A stretch of 64,000 nucleotides of DNA from Cricetomys ansorgei. Its lineage: Eukaryota > Chordata > Mammalia > Rodentia > Nesomyidae. A program made the position numbers and the translations under genes. The stretch's first letter is position 1. Every line of letters starts with the position of its first letter. Location of the stretch: assembly GCA_026225945.1 (NCBI GenBank), contig JAMJFZ010001785.1:62001-126000 (forward strand), read 5' to 3'. The notes under the pieces are model-generated. The model did no database searches, was not told where the DNA came from, and saw only the letters and a list, made by a program, of their open reading frames with translations. This document shows positions 1-10,494 of this stretch, piece by piece.

Positions 1-484
1 TCTCTCTCTCAATGAAAGCTTGTAGCACCTTCTGAGTTTTTGTTGTTTGTGTGGATGTGGTTTCAGGTTAAGCACTCTGGGCTTATCCCTGGGAGCGGCT
101 AATTCTCCCTCTCTCAGAAGCCTGTAATTCTTTGTTTAGACCTTGGAACTCTGAAATTTTCTCCCTCTACATTAGCACATCCACCGATACTGCCACCATT
201 CTGATCTTGTTTATGCAACCATTTCTAGGAGAGATGGTTTTGCATCAGCCTTCCTAGCGTCCTGTCTCTTTCTGCCCCCTCGCCCATCATGTTCCACAGC
301 ACATCATAAACAAGAGTACCATCAGATGGTTTCTAAGGACAATGGCAGATGTGGAGTAGGGGTAGCCTGAGCTTATGTGATGAGCTGTGTGTGCTGTGAA
401 TGGCAGAGCTGGAGAATGCGTGTGCACAAATTTCTTGGAGCTAGAAGACAACACAGTGAGTGAGTCTCACACGCTTGGACATCG
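1..484. other. No gene recognised
   Basis: AT-rich mammalian intergenic sequence. I see no open frame of note and no repeat that I can name. Confidence 0.5.
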
Positions 485-1290
485 AGCCACAGGATTAGAA
501 TTTACACTGCGGGACTTTTAGTTTGTTTTGCTATTGCTCACTTCTTTCACTTTGGAATAAGACACGTTTTATTTTTGCTTTAGTTTGCAAGAGCTGGCGT
601 TGAGGGACTTTAGATTTTAAAAGAGTACTTGTATTGTTAACTGTTTAAATATTTTGAGAATGCGGGACTTCTAAAGTTTGGCTGAATTTCATGTGATGAT
701 ATTAACAGAAGATCTCAGGGACAAGGAGTAGAAAAATTATAGCATAACATGAAGTGTTCGCGAGGCAAGTGGACAAATGGTAGAATGTCCAAGTTAGTAA
801 ACTGGCGTATTTGACACAGAATAAGATTCCCTGAGAAGTCCCAACTTTATTATTTCACCTTGTGGCCTTATCTACGAGGGACTGTCTTAACTGTTCACTG
901 GTGTAGGAAGGCGCAGACTGCTGTGGGCATTGCCATTGCTACATAAGTGGTCCTGGCTCTATAAGAAAGTTACCTAAACAACAGCCTTTGCGAGGCCAAG
1001 TGAGGAAGCCAGCAAGCAGTGTCCCTGCATGGTTACTGCTTTTTAGTTCCTGCCGTGACTTCTTGAATAGAAGTGGTGAAAGTCAGTGGTGGGCTCTGAG
1101 AAAGTGTCCTTCAATAAAGGTTAGTGGCTTATTTTGTTGTCTTCCACGATGTGAGCTTTCCTCCTCTTCTAAATACTCTTACCTTCACTGTATTCTATAT
1201 TGGTGCACAGGACCGTTTAACTATGGATCTAGAGTTCAAACTGTAGGCCAAAGTAATCAGTGTTTTCTGTATATCACATGGTGATTGAAA
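485..1290 (+). repeat. High-copy rodent interspersed repeat, copy 1
   Basis: The segment aligns by eye with 36490-37145: both hold a 'gggactt'-type T-rich stretch, then 'ctgaatttcatgtgatg', then 'caagt(tg)gac', then a 'tataagaaag' block and a 'ccagcaagcagtg' block. Related copies lie in the same orientation at 14050-14425, 30890-31315, 36060-36360 and about 54110-54495, and inverted at 3749-4113, 15690-16043, 33228-33576 and 55795-56146. The family is a very common rodent repeat, but I cannot fix its name without a repeat library. The 98-codon open frame inside is incidental. Confidence 0.6.
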
Positions 1291-1312
1291 CTTAGTAACT
1301 TGTGCATTTCAG

Positions 1313-1365
1313 CAAAACAGAACAGAACAAAACAGAACGAAACAAAAACCCAAAACAAAATAACC
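1313..1365 (+). repeat. A-rich simple repeat
   Basis: Imperfect AAAC/ACAG A-rich tract, possibly the tail of the preceding repeat. Confidence 0.6.
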
Positions 1366-1415
1366 CCCTAAGTTTATATTGTTAACAGCTGCCCACTTAG
1401 AAATAAAGACAGAGG

Positions 1416-1860
1416 GCTACACCTTGCAGAAGGTCAGGTAGGCTGCCCTAGGATACCCCCCTCCCATTCGCTTGGTTTCAGAAGAGACCGACTCAGCGTC
1501 ATTGCTAGCACTGCCACAGCACACCAGCTAAGACCTCCTCTCTCCCTTGTCCATGACACCTGTGGATCCCAAACCACCCCTCATTGCTGTGTCAGCCTCA
1601 ACTTGGGTGGACACCCTCTGCTCAACCACAGGCCTCACTTGCCAGAAGACCAGGTAGGCTGCCCTTGGACCTCCCCCATGTTCTCAGTTCTCCAGATCCA
1701 ATCTTCAGGGTCATCCCTACTGCTGGAACAGAACCCCAGCTGCAGCCTCCCCTTCCCTCTGTCCATGCCTCCTGTGGATCCCACAGACCATTCCCCTGGG
1801 CACCCCCTTCCCCCAGCCTCCAACATCAGCACACATTCCTCATGAACATATCAGCCAAAC
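1416..1860 (+). mobile_element. L1 5'-UTR monomers (two tandem copies)
   Basis: Two diverged tandem units with a period of about 214 bp: 'aggtaggctgccct' recurs at about 1436 and 1650, and 'cctgtggatccca' recurs at about 1559 and 1770. Both are followed directly by L1 ORF1-like sequence. Tandem 5'-UTR monomers carrying the promoter are a known feature of murine L1 elements. The overlapping open frames here (80 and 113 codons) are by-products of GC-rich monomers. Confidence 0.6.
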
Positions 1861-1899
1861 AGGCTAGTAAAACAGGCAACACACTGCCAATACACTCTG

Positions 1900-3130
1900 A
1901 AAATCCACAGGGGAGACAAAGATAAAGAACCAAATACCCACCCAACAAAGACAAACCCAGAAATCAGCACCTAGAACTATAATAACCCCAAATCTAGATG
2001 CCTAGATGTCAGCATAAGAACACAATATCTAACAGCCAGGGCAATATATCTCCACCAGAGCCTAGGTATCCTACTATAGCAGACACAGAATATTCCAACA
2101 TAGCTAAGGCACAAGAAAAATACCTTAAAACCGGCTATGTGAAGGTGATAGAGGTCTTGAAGAGGAATGAATAAATCCCTTAAAGAAATCCAGGAAAACA
2201 AACAATTGGAGAAAATGAATAAATTCCCCAAAGAATGTCAGGAAAAGACAAGCAGATGATTGGAGAAAATGAATAAATCTCTTAGAGAAAGCCAAGAATA
2301 AACAAACAGTTGAAGGAAATGAACAAAACTGTTCAAGACCTGAAAATGGAAACAGATCTAATAAAGAAAACACAAACAGGGAATTCCTGAAATAAAAAAA
2401 TCTAGGAATATGAACAGGAACTGCAGAGGCAGGCTTCACCAACAGAATATAAGAGAGGGAGAGAGAATCTTAAGGCATTGAAGATATGATAGAAGAAATA
2501 AATATATCAGTCAAAAAAATGTTAAATCTAAAAAATTCCTGACACAACACATCAAGGAAATTTGGGACACTATAAGAAAACCAAATCTAAGAAAAATAGG
2601 AATAGAGGAAGGAGAAGAAACCTAGCTCAAAGGCCCAGAAAGTGTTTTCAACAAATTCATACAAGAAAATTTTACCAACCTAAAGAACGAGATGCCTATA
2701 AAGGTACAAGAAGCATGCAGAACACCAAATAGATTGGATCAGAAAAGAAAGTCCTTTCACCACATGATAATCAAAACACTAAACATACAGAACAAAGGAA
2801 GAATATTAAAAGCTGCAAGGGAAAAAGACCAAGTAACATATAAAGGCAGACTTTGGAGAATTGCACCTGACTTCGCAATAGAGATTATATAAGATAAAAA
2901 AGCCTGGACAGATGTAATGCAGACTCTAGCAGAGCACAGAAGTCATCGTAACTACTACACCCAGCAAAACTTTGAAGCACTATAGATGGATAAAAGAAGA
3001 TATTCCATAATAAAGTCAGATTTAAACAATATCTATCTACAAATTTAGCCCTACAGAAAGTGCTAGAAAGAAAACTCCAACTCAAGGAGTTGAACGACAC
3101 CCATAAAAGCACAGGAAATAAATAATCTCA
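1900..3130 (+). mobile_element. L1 ORF1 remnant (old Lx-type)
   Basis: The sequence follows the rodent L1 ORF1 pattern: an A-rich coiled-coil-coding part, then the RNA-binding C-terminal region. An open fragment at 2692-2892 reads 'PIKVQEACRTPNRLDQKRK' and 'DQVTYKGRLWRIAPDF', typical of the conserved ORF1p core. Many frameshifts and stops show it is long dead. The homology stops near 3130, about where ORF1 should end. ORF2 does not follow in sense, and an antisense ORF2 piece begins instead. Confidence 0.75.
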
Positions 3131-3159
3131 CACCAGAAAGGCCAAAAGAAGGGAAACAC

Positions 3160-4640
3160 ACTCTCAGTCTTTTGGTTAATTTGGATAGGGGTTTGCCAAT
3201 CTTGTAGATTTTCTCAAGGAGTCAATTCTTTTTGTTGATTATTTGTAGTTTTGTTGTTTGTTTATACTACATTGATTTTGACCGTGAATTTGATTATTTC
3301 TTCTAAACTAGTCTTTGGGAGTAGAATTTATTTTTGTGGCTTTTGTTTTTAAAGCTTTCAGGATTGTAATTAAGTTACTAATATTGGATACCGCTAGTTT
3401 TTTTTTTTTTAATGTAGGTACTCAGTGCTATGAACTCGGTGTGTAGAACTGTCTTCATTGTATCCCATAGGTTTTGGTATGATGTGTTTTCATTTTCATT
3501 CAGTTATAAAAATTTTAAGTTTCAATTTTGATTTCTGTCTTAACTGAATTCTCATTCAGTAGTATTTCAGATTTCATAAATTTGCTTGTTCTGCTATTGT
3601 TGGCATCCATCTTTAATTCATGGCGTTCGAACAGAATGCAGGGTATTGTTTCAATTTTCTTTTATCTGTAGAGACTTGCTTTGTGTCCTAACATGTGGTC
3701 AATTTTGCACAAAGTTCCGCGGGCTTCTGAGAAGAAAGTATGTTTGTCTTAGCTCCTTTGCTATTGCTGTGACAAAACACCATGAGCAAGGCAACTTACA
3801 GAAGCAAGAGTTGAATGGGGACTTATAGGCTAAGAGGGTGAGTCCATGGCCATCATGGCGTGGAGCATGGCAACAGGGAGTCAGGCATGGTGCTGAAGCA
3901 GTAGCTAAGATCTTATATCTGATTTACAAGTGAGAGGCAGAGAGAGCTAACTGGGAATATTGTGGAGTTTTGAAATCTCAAAGCTCATCCCCATTGACAC
4001 ATCTCCTCAAATGTGGCCACGCCTCTTAATCCTTCCAAACAGTTCTACCAACTGGGGACCAACCATTCAATATATGAGCTTATGGGAAGCATTTTCATCT
4101 GAACCACCACAATATTGTTCAATGTTTGGTTGGAATGTTCTATAGGATGTCTATTAGGTTCTTTTTATTTATGACATCATTTGAGTCATGTGTTTCTGTT
4201 TATTCTCTGGGTGACCTCTCTAGTGGTGAGAGTGAGATACTGACCCCAAATCACTGTTAGTATCCGTCTATGATTTTAGCTGCAGGAGTGATTTCCTTTT
4301 TAATGAATTGGGTGCTCTTGTGTTTGATGTTTAGACCTTTAAAATCATAATATTTATCCTCTTGGTGTTTTTTTCCTTTAATGAGTATAGGATACTCTTC
4401 CCCATTTCTTCTGATTAATTTTGGTTTGAAGCCTGTTTTGGCAGATATTAAAATAGGTGTCCCTGATTGCTTCTGGTTCCATTAATTTTGAATACCTTTT
4501 TCTTCATCATTTTATCCTAAAGTGATATCTGTCTTTGATGATGATATGTGTTTCTTAAATGCAGCATAAAGATGGATAGGATCTTGTTTTCAAATCCAAT
4601 CTGTTATTCTATGTTGCTTTATTGGGGACTTGAGACTATT
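3160..4640 (-). mobile_element. L1 ORF2 remnant, antisense
   Basis: The + strand reads as the reverse complement of rodent L1 ORF2: 'cttgtagattttctcaagga', 'gcttt(c)aggattgtaattaag', 'actgtcttcattgtatcccat' and 'acatgtggtcaattttg'. Stops are frequent in all frames. It is interrupted by another repeat at 3749-4113. Its junction with the sense ORF1 piece upstream is described in the findings. Confidence 0.7.
3749..4113 (-). mobile_element. Rodent interspersed repeat nested in L1 ORF2
   Basis: It starts 'ctttgctattgctgtgacaa aacaccatgagcaagg' and ends near 'ttttcatctgaaccaccaca'. ORF2-like sequence resumes on both sides. It is the inverted form of the family at 485-1290, and resembles the one inserted upstream of all three Mrgpr pseudogenes (15690, 33228, 55795). 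Confidence 0.65.
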
Positions 4641-5130
4641 AGTTTTGAGAATTGTTAATGAGCAATGCTTACTGATTCCTGTTATGAAACGTTCCATCCT
4701 GCAAAGAGGCCCCTTAAACAGGAAGTTAAACAACTCTATATAGTCTCAAGAGGTCCCTAAAACAAACCAGACACACTAGACCCCTTCTTGACAGAGTAAG
4801 TAATCAATGCAGAGAATCCCTCAGAGAAGAACAGAGCCAACCTGCAAAGACTCTCAGAGGAGAAAAGCTGCCAAGAAGCCTCTGAGACCAGATCAACTGC
4901 TTCCAAGATGCAGAAACCTGATCTTGGAAGAGGTTTAGACCAACTGAGTCACTTGGAAAGGATTCCCTTCAACATGTTGAGCTGCCTGCAGGTTGTGCAG
5001 TGTGCTGCAAGCTCTCTGATTTCATGAGCCGTCACTCATGCTGGGGTGAGAGTTGGTGATGCGTCTGTCTTTGAGTCATTTCCGCTCCTGTAAGTGACCC
5101 CTTTCCCACATTTTTGTGCCAGGAATATGG
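4641..5130. other. Unassigned, possibly retroviral flank
   Basis: No gene is seen. The piece lies between L1 and the first recognisable pol sequence of the gamma-like provirus, and may be an older LTR or leader fragment, but no paired LTR is visible. Confidence 0.3.
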
Positions 5131-5139
5131 AAAGTGGGG

Positions 5140-6110
5140 TATGCTACTGTTTCTGATACCATGGTGATTGAAGCACAGCTCCTTCCAGCCCAAACTAATA
5201 ATCAATAGGCTGAATTAATAGCCCTTACTCGTGCTTTACAACTACCAAAGGGAGAATCCCTAAACCTTTATACAGACTCCAAGCACACTTTCCACACTCT
5301 CTTGTCACGCGCAGCTTCTTGGGAGGAGCATGGCTACTAACAATGAAAGGAGGGTCCATAACCAATCAGACCAAATTACAGCTCTGCTAAAAGCCTCATG
5401 GATTCCCACTGCTGTAGGAGTTGTCCAATGCTGATCACATCAAGCAGACAGTTCTGCTATCTCCAGGAGATATCATCTTGCCAATGAGGAGGCCAGAGCT
5501 GTGGTTCTCTGATGCCTGGCTCTCTCTCATACACCACAAGGCATTCTCTTTCTACAACCCACTCTTCACCACCATCTCTGGACACTCGATAAATCTATCC
5601 TGTCTGCACCAGATCTTTCATCCCAATAGGCAGGCTTTGTCTCACTTTGTTAAAAGTTATTTACAGCTCACCTCTTAAGGATCTATCTTTTCTAAAGACT
5701 ATCACTGCTTCTTGTAAATTTCTCAGGGTGGCTAGAAGTTTTTCCTACCACAAACAAAAGATCACAGTTTCTGATCTCCTTTTCAGAGAGATCATCACTT
5801 GTTTTGAGGCTCCAATGCCCCTTCAATCATAATGGCCCTGGGTTTACCTCACAAATTTCCCAAACTCTAGCCAAAGCTCTTAATATCCCCTGACATTTCC
5901 ATATCACCTACCATCCACATTCCTCAGGCAAGGTCAAAGGAACCAATTGCTCTCTTGAGAACACTCTTATCAAATCCTCCAGGAAGTTCATGCCGATTGG
6001 ATAAAACTCATGCCATTGGCTCCCCTGTAACCAAGAACCCTCCCAAAGAAACCTATGTCTGTCTCCCATTTTGAGATCATGTATGGATGACCTATCCTGC
6101 CTCCTGGGCT
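5140..6110 (+). pseudogene. Retroviral pol remnant (RNase H and integrase)
   Basis: Around 5140-5400 a translated stretch keeps RNase H features, including an 'AELIALTRALQLPKGESLN' block and a following 'YTDSKH' active-site-type block. Around 5825-6100 an integrase-core pattern remains ('DNGPGFTSQISQTLAKALN', then 'YHPHSSGKV'). Several stops and frame changes interrupt both. Gammaretroviral pol has these domains in this order. The copy cannot encode a working enzyme. Confidence 0.7.
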
Positions 6111-6148
6111 CATGTCTCAGCTGTCACATCTCCCTGATTGACTCTTTA

Positions 6149-6338
6149 CTCCTGTGTTACACTGTCTCTGCACTCTCCTGTGTTACACTGTCTCTGCACT
6201 CTCCTGTGTTACGCTGTCTCTGCACTCTCCTGTGTTACGCTGTCTCTGCACTCTCCTGTGTTATGCTGTCTCTGCACTCTCCTGTTTTACACTGTCTCTG
6301 CACTCTCCTGTGTTACACTGTCTCTGCACTCTCCTTTG
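6149..6338 (+). repeat. 26-bp tandem repeat, about seven units
   Basis: The unit contains 'ctgtctctgcactct' followed by 'cctgtgttac'. Seven copies of the 15-mer core follow each other, with single-base variants (acactg, acgctg, atgctg). Because 26 is not a multiple of 3, all three + frames stay open across the array and yield the same Leu/Cys/Ser-rich peptides in rotation. The 172- and 79-codon frames here are therefore artefacts of the repeat. Confidence 0.9.
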
Positions 6339-7299
6339 GAACTTCACCTACCATTGCTTTCCTCATCCTCATCCTGACCCCCTTCCTCCCTGATCAACCC
6401 TGGGGACTTGGTCCTCCTATCTCCTCCTGGTCACAATCCCCTCCTCTTGCTCCCAAGCAGAAATGCCCCTCCAGAGTCATCCTTACTACCCCAACCACTG
6501 CCAAACTCAAAGGGTTTCCCTCACTGGATTCATCTTTCTCATCTCAAGCCCTTTATTACCATCATACTAAGATAATTCTTGTCTTTTGACATTTCAACCC
6601 TAACAGGACCTTGCTCCCTTAGGTTTCAGAAGATACCAATGTCAACCAGTGTGCCTCCTGTCTCAGGAGAATGAGATCTCATACATCTCCCAACATCTGA
6701 GCCTGACCCTATTAGGTTATGCCCCATCTCTCTTTCTTCTGCCTTTTCCTACTTGCTCTTGTCAGAGGCAGACTCTATGTATAGATATTTGAGGTTCAAG
6801 ACAGTTTTCTTTTGGGACTCACCCAGGTAAGTTGAGTGGCTGGGTCTGGAGACTGCTCACCTGCAGGTTGTAGAAAGGAGATACTTATATCTATAACACC
6901 TGCATCAATTTTAAAAATACCTGTCCCCTGTGCTTGCTTTCTCTTTGATCAAATTAAAGTTTACAGCTGACGCTGGCCTGAGACTTCTGTAGGCTGTCCT
7001 TATTGGTCTGATAAGAGATATGATGCACATTCAGGGAAGTGCTCCAACTTTTTGCAAAATGTTTTTTGATATCCTAATTAAAGACTCATGGCATCCCAGA
7101 GGGGAGATTACACTCTATCACAGCCATCCATCAGGCATGATCAAGATACGGGTGGTATACACTCCACTCCCTTAACCCATAGGTAAAGAAATGGTCCTCA
7201 AATGGTCCTCACCTCCCTAGTATCCCCCTTCTCAATTATATCAACCCCATCTCCCAGTCTTCATGTCTCATTCCATCTCTTATTTAAGCTCTTGGCCTC

Positions 7300-8290
7300 C
7301 TAGTATCAGCTATTGATTGATACACTGCCAATAACTTTTTTGAATGTTTGTTTGTGTCCCTCCTGGGTCACTCAAGACTACCATCTATGGCGTTTCCCAC
7401 TGGACTTGCTCTTGTCTTGCTGCTCATTAACTGCCCTGAGGCAAATGTCACAACCAACCCTTATCTCTTCCACACCTCTCTCTTTGGTAACACAGACTGC
7501 TATAACTCATCAGGAACACTGTTGGCACACTGGATCTCTCTGATTGCATAATAGTTTAAACCTTAGCCACTTCCATCCAACACCTATGCCCACGCATTCA
7601 CAATGCATTGATTCTTTGTGGCACACAAGTTAACCATCACTGGTTTTATAGCAGCACAGCATGACACATGAGTGGTTCAGGTCTTACCCCTGCTCAAGGT
7701 CTTCGGAACAACTGCTGCCACTGATAATGGAACAGGGGCACTATCTCCTTCCCTGACTGTCTATTATCAGTTTTCTTCTCAGTTTATCCACTCTAATGGG
7801 AGGCTCAGATCATCCTCACCCTCCAAGGACAGATAGACTCACTGGCCACTGTAGTATTGCAAAATTGTTGAGGATTAGGTTTCCTAACAGTGGAGAAGGG
7901 TGGTCTTTGTATCTTACTCAGGAAGGAATGTTGCTTTAACACCAATCAACCAATCTATCAGGTATAGTAAAAGATAAGTCCTAAAACTTCAAGTGGATCT
8001 TCAAAAATAAAAAAAAGCTCAATGTCTATGGCCAGTCATTGACAATCCAATATGGAACTGGATACTACCCTTCTAAACCCACCTTTCTCCCTCTTCTTAA
8101 TCCTAATTGTACCCTGCCTTATAAACTTCTTGTCTATATTCCTTCAACAGCAAATTCAATGAATTTCTAATCAGACTTTAAATCATTTGCTATTACAGGG
8201 TTATCAACCCTTGGCTATGGAACCAGAGGCCTGAGAATCCCAATTGCACTCTGATGGTGAAGACTAAGCTTGTCCCAAGGACTTTAACAC
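7300..8290 (+). pseudogene. Retroviral env remnant with CX6CC motif
   Basis: A hydrophobic leader-like piece with possible N-glycosylation sites lies near 7350-7550. At 7908-7934 the frame reads Cys, six residues, Cys-Cys, which is the CX6CC motif typical of gamma-type transmembrane subunits, shortly after a degenerate immunosuppressive-domain-like stretch. Stops occur before and after the motif. The sequence is a dead env. Confidence 0.6.
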
Positions 8291-8372
8291 CCCATTTAGC
8301 AAGATGTGGTCTAATGAAAATATTTCTTTCTTTCCCTATTCTGATTGTTTATTAATAAACAAAAAAGGAGAA

Positions 8373-8830
8373 TGTAAAAAACCTGAGCCCGAAGTCCATC
8401 CATCCCTGATCTCAAAAGTCCACCAAACCCCATCCTGGAAAATTTCATCCTGGAAAATTCCTCTTAGCAAAGCCCTATGTAAGTCCTATCTTCTGTTCAG
8501 TTCCCTGTTGTTTCTTGCTTGAACAGTGGCCACCTACCTCCTGTGTCTTTCCCCAAAAAGTCCCTTGTGTGAGATTTGTTGTGTGTTGTGACTTTGTGGT
8601 ATTCCTTCATTCCTGACTGCCAGGATACCTTCTCTCCCAGAGTTGTAACACTTTTATTAGGGAAACATCTCCCTTCAGAGTTGTAACATTTCAACTGGAA
8701 CTACTCTCCCCTAAGAGCTGTAACACTTCAGCTGGTGATATTTCCCCACTCAGGGTTGTAACATTTCTGTTGGGGACACCTTTCCCATATCAGAACTGTC
8801 ACACTTACAGTAGGGGTATTTGCTTTATGA
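8373..8830 (+). mobile_element. LTR of the gamma-like provirus (3' copy)
   Basis: A polypurine tract (8361-8372) directly precedes 'tgtaaaaaacc', as expected at the start of a 3' LTR. The right edge is not certain and is placed after the last internal tandem repeat. No partner 5' LTR is seen. Confidence 0.5.
8636..8822 (+). repeat. About 37-bp tandem repeat in the LTR, five units
   Basis: The core 'agagttgtaacactt' recurs at about 8639, 8675, 8712, 8750 and, more diverged, 8787. Each is followed by a pyrimidine-rich 'tctccc' or 'tttccc' piece. Spacing is 36-38 bp. Confidence 0.8.
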
Positions 8831-9372
8831 CCCGTGTGTAGCATTAAAGTTTATATATGAAATTTCTCTAAAATCATCATGTGTTAAAGACTTTGGTTAA
8901 CAGATAATAGAGTTTCAAGGGAATCATTGGATCATGAGGTCTCCAACTTCATCATAAGTTTATTGCATTGAGTGACTCATAGATTGATGGCATTGTGGGG
9001 ATAAGGTGCAAACTACAGGATAGGGCTTGGTTACTGAGAGTAGGTTGCTCCAGGAAAGTATTTGATCACATGCCATGTCTGTGACCCATCCAGGTCTGAG
9101 CTTCCTGATGCTCATGATGTGGTCAGATTCTCTAACATTTCCTTTCATCATGATGTTTCTGCTGCGCTCAGTATTTGAAACAAATGAGCTAACAACCACA
9201 GCCTGAACCCTGTGAAGCTAAGAAGAAAAAAGTTTTCTTCTTCTTTTTCATTTATTTATGTAAGATGTTCACCATAAAACCCAAAATTGTCATATGAGGA
9301 CATGAGAAGGTATTTATGCTGATCATTACTAGCAAAGGACTTGTCATCAGTTTACATAAAAATATTTGAAAT
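8831..9372. other. No gene recognised
   Basis: Probably repeat-derived ('gagtgactcatagattgatggc' type sequence), followed by a pyrimidine-rich tract near 9230-9260. Nothing coding is supported. Confidence 0.4.
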
Positions 9373-9540
9373 GGGTTGGAGATGGCTCAGCAGTTAAGAG
9401 CCCATTCTGCTCTTGCAGAGGAACTGAGTTCTCTTCCCAGCACTCATGTCAGGTTGCTCACAACCACCTGTTGAGGGAATCTGACAAATCTTCCTGCCTT
9501 GGTCACCTGTATTGATATGGATACTAATATAGACACACTC
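9373..9540 (+). mobile_element. B2-family SINE
   Basis: It begins 'gggttggagatggctcagca' and continues with 'gttaagagcc', 'ctgagttc' and 'ctcacaaccacctg', the tRNA-derived head of rodent B2/B3 SINEs. The tail is degenerate. Confidence 0.85.
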
Positions 9541-10080
9541 AATTTACATACTTCAAAACTAAATATAAAAACTTGCAAATCAATGCCGATCAGGAAGGTT
9601 AAAACTCATGGAGCTTTAAAAATCTTTATGAATAACTAGTAAATACAATCATATACTCAGATACTTAATTTCCAAGGGCATTAAGCGAAACAAATTAAAA
9701 CACAAGAACATACTGCTTCACACTCTGTAACATGGTTAGAGTTCAAAGAATGAAGACAGCATAGTCCTTTGTCACATCTGAATGACAGCATTTTTCATAT
9801 ATTTCTGGAGGGAAATAAAGCAACAGCACCACGATGGCAAATATTAGGAAAAGTTCATCTGTGTGTTCATCTTCAGTTTCCACATATGTTACTGTAGTGA
9901 AATATTTAGTAAAGCCTCTGTAATTGGCTTTATAGTAAAATGTCTTAGTATAAAACCTTTGGTGCATCTAGCTTAATCATTAAAGGCCAAGAATTGTATT
10001 TAGACTTGCTTGAACCTTGGAGAATTGTTGATCAAAGACTGTTCATTGGAATGTATACACTTTTGATCATGGCAAGCCAT
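9541..10080. other. No gene recognised
   Basis: AT-rich intergenic DNA. A 74-codon minus-strand frame at 9743-9967 has no recognisable domain and is probably chance. Confidence 0.4.
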
Positions 10081-10145
10081 TGTCCAAAGTTCTGTGCATA
10101 TCCTAAAGCCTTCAGATATTAAAAGTAACTGGTATTGTAGATATT

Positions 10146-10151
10146 TTTATT
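10146..10151 (-). promoter_or_regulatory. Candidate polyadenylation signal AATAAA
   Basis: Minus-strand AATAAA about 340 bp past the stop codon of the first Mrgpr copy, inside 3' flanking sequence that aligns with that of the intact gene. The aligned position near 38471 of the intact gene reads 'tttatc', so the signal is lost there. Confidence 0.35.
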
Positions 10152-10494
10152 CAAATTTTAAAATATTTGAACAAATGTAAAAAAAAATTGGGGTTAAATA
10201 TAACATTAATTTTACCAGTGTCAGGTTTCATGACTGACAAATTGCTGACATATCCTGAAGGGTCCTGAGCCTTCTGCTGAGGGTAGGGTTTGTCCTGGTC
10301 CAAGAGCAGCAGCCCTACTGATGCTGCAGGCAGTGCCTGTTTGACAAACCCTGTATTATTCAACCTTCACATGAATAATTATATTTTCAAAAGATTTAAG
10401 GTTGGATGCCCAATGGAAAATGTTATATAAATGGCCCACAGGGGTAAGGGTGAGGTTGCCTCTCTATGACACTTCTGTCTGATCAATGCAGCTC

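Larger units (their letters stand above)
5135..8830 (+). mobile_element. Gamma-like (ERV1) provirus remnant, 5'-truncated
   Basis: In order it holds an RNase H-like stretch, an integrase-like stretch, a 26-bp tandem repeat, env-like sequence with a transmembrane-subunit cysteine motif, a purine tract at 8361-8372, and one LTR-like segment from 8373. All coding parts are broken by stops and frameshifts. No gag, protease or 5' LTR was recognised, so the element is truncated at its 5' side near the L1 debris. Confidence 0.7.

Noticed and set aside
1584..1925. 113-codon Pro/Ser-rich + strand frame
   Set aside because: Lies in L1 5'-UTR monomers; two overlapping frames are open because of GC-rich composition.
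3131..4640. One L1 inverted by twin priming with the ORF1 piece
   Set aside because: The order of ORF1 (sense) and ORF2 (antisense) does not fit the twin-priming product.
6071..6589. 172-codon + strand frame rich in Leu, Cys and Ser
   Set aside because: Made by a 26-bp tandem repeat that is open in every frame; no domain outside it.
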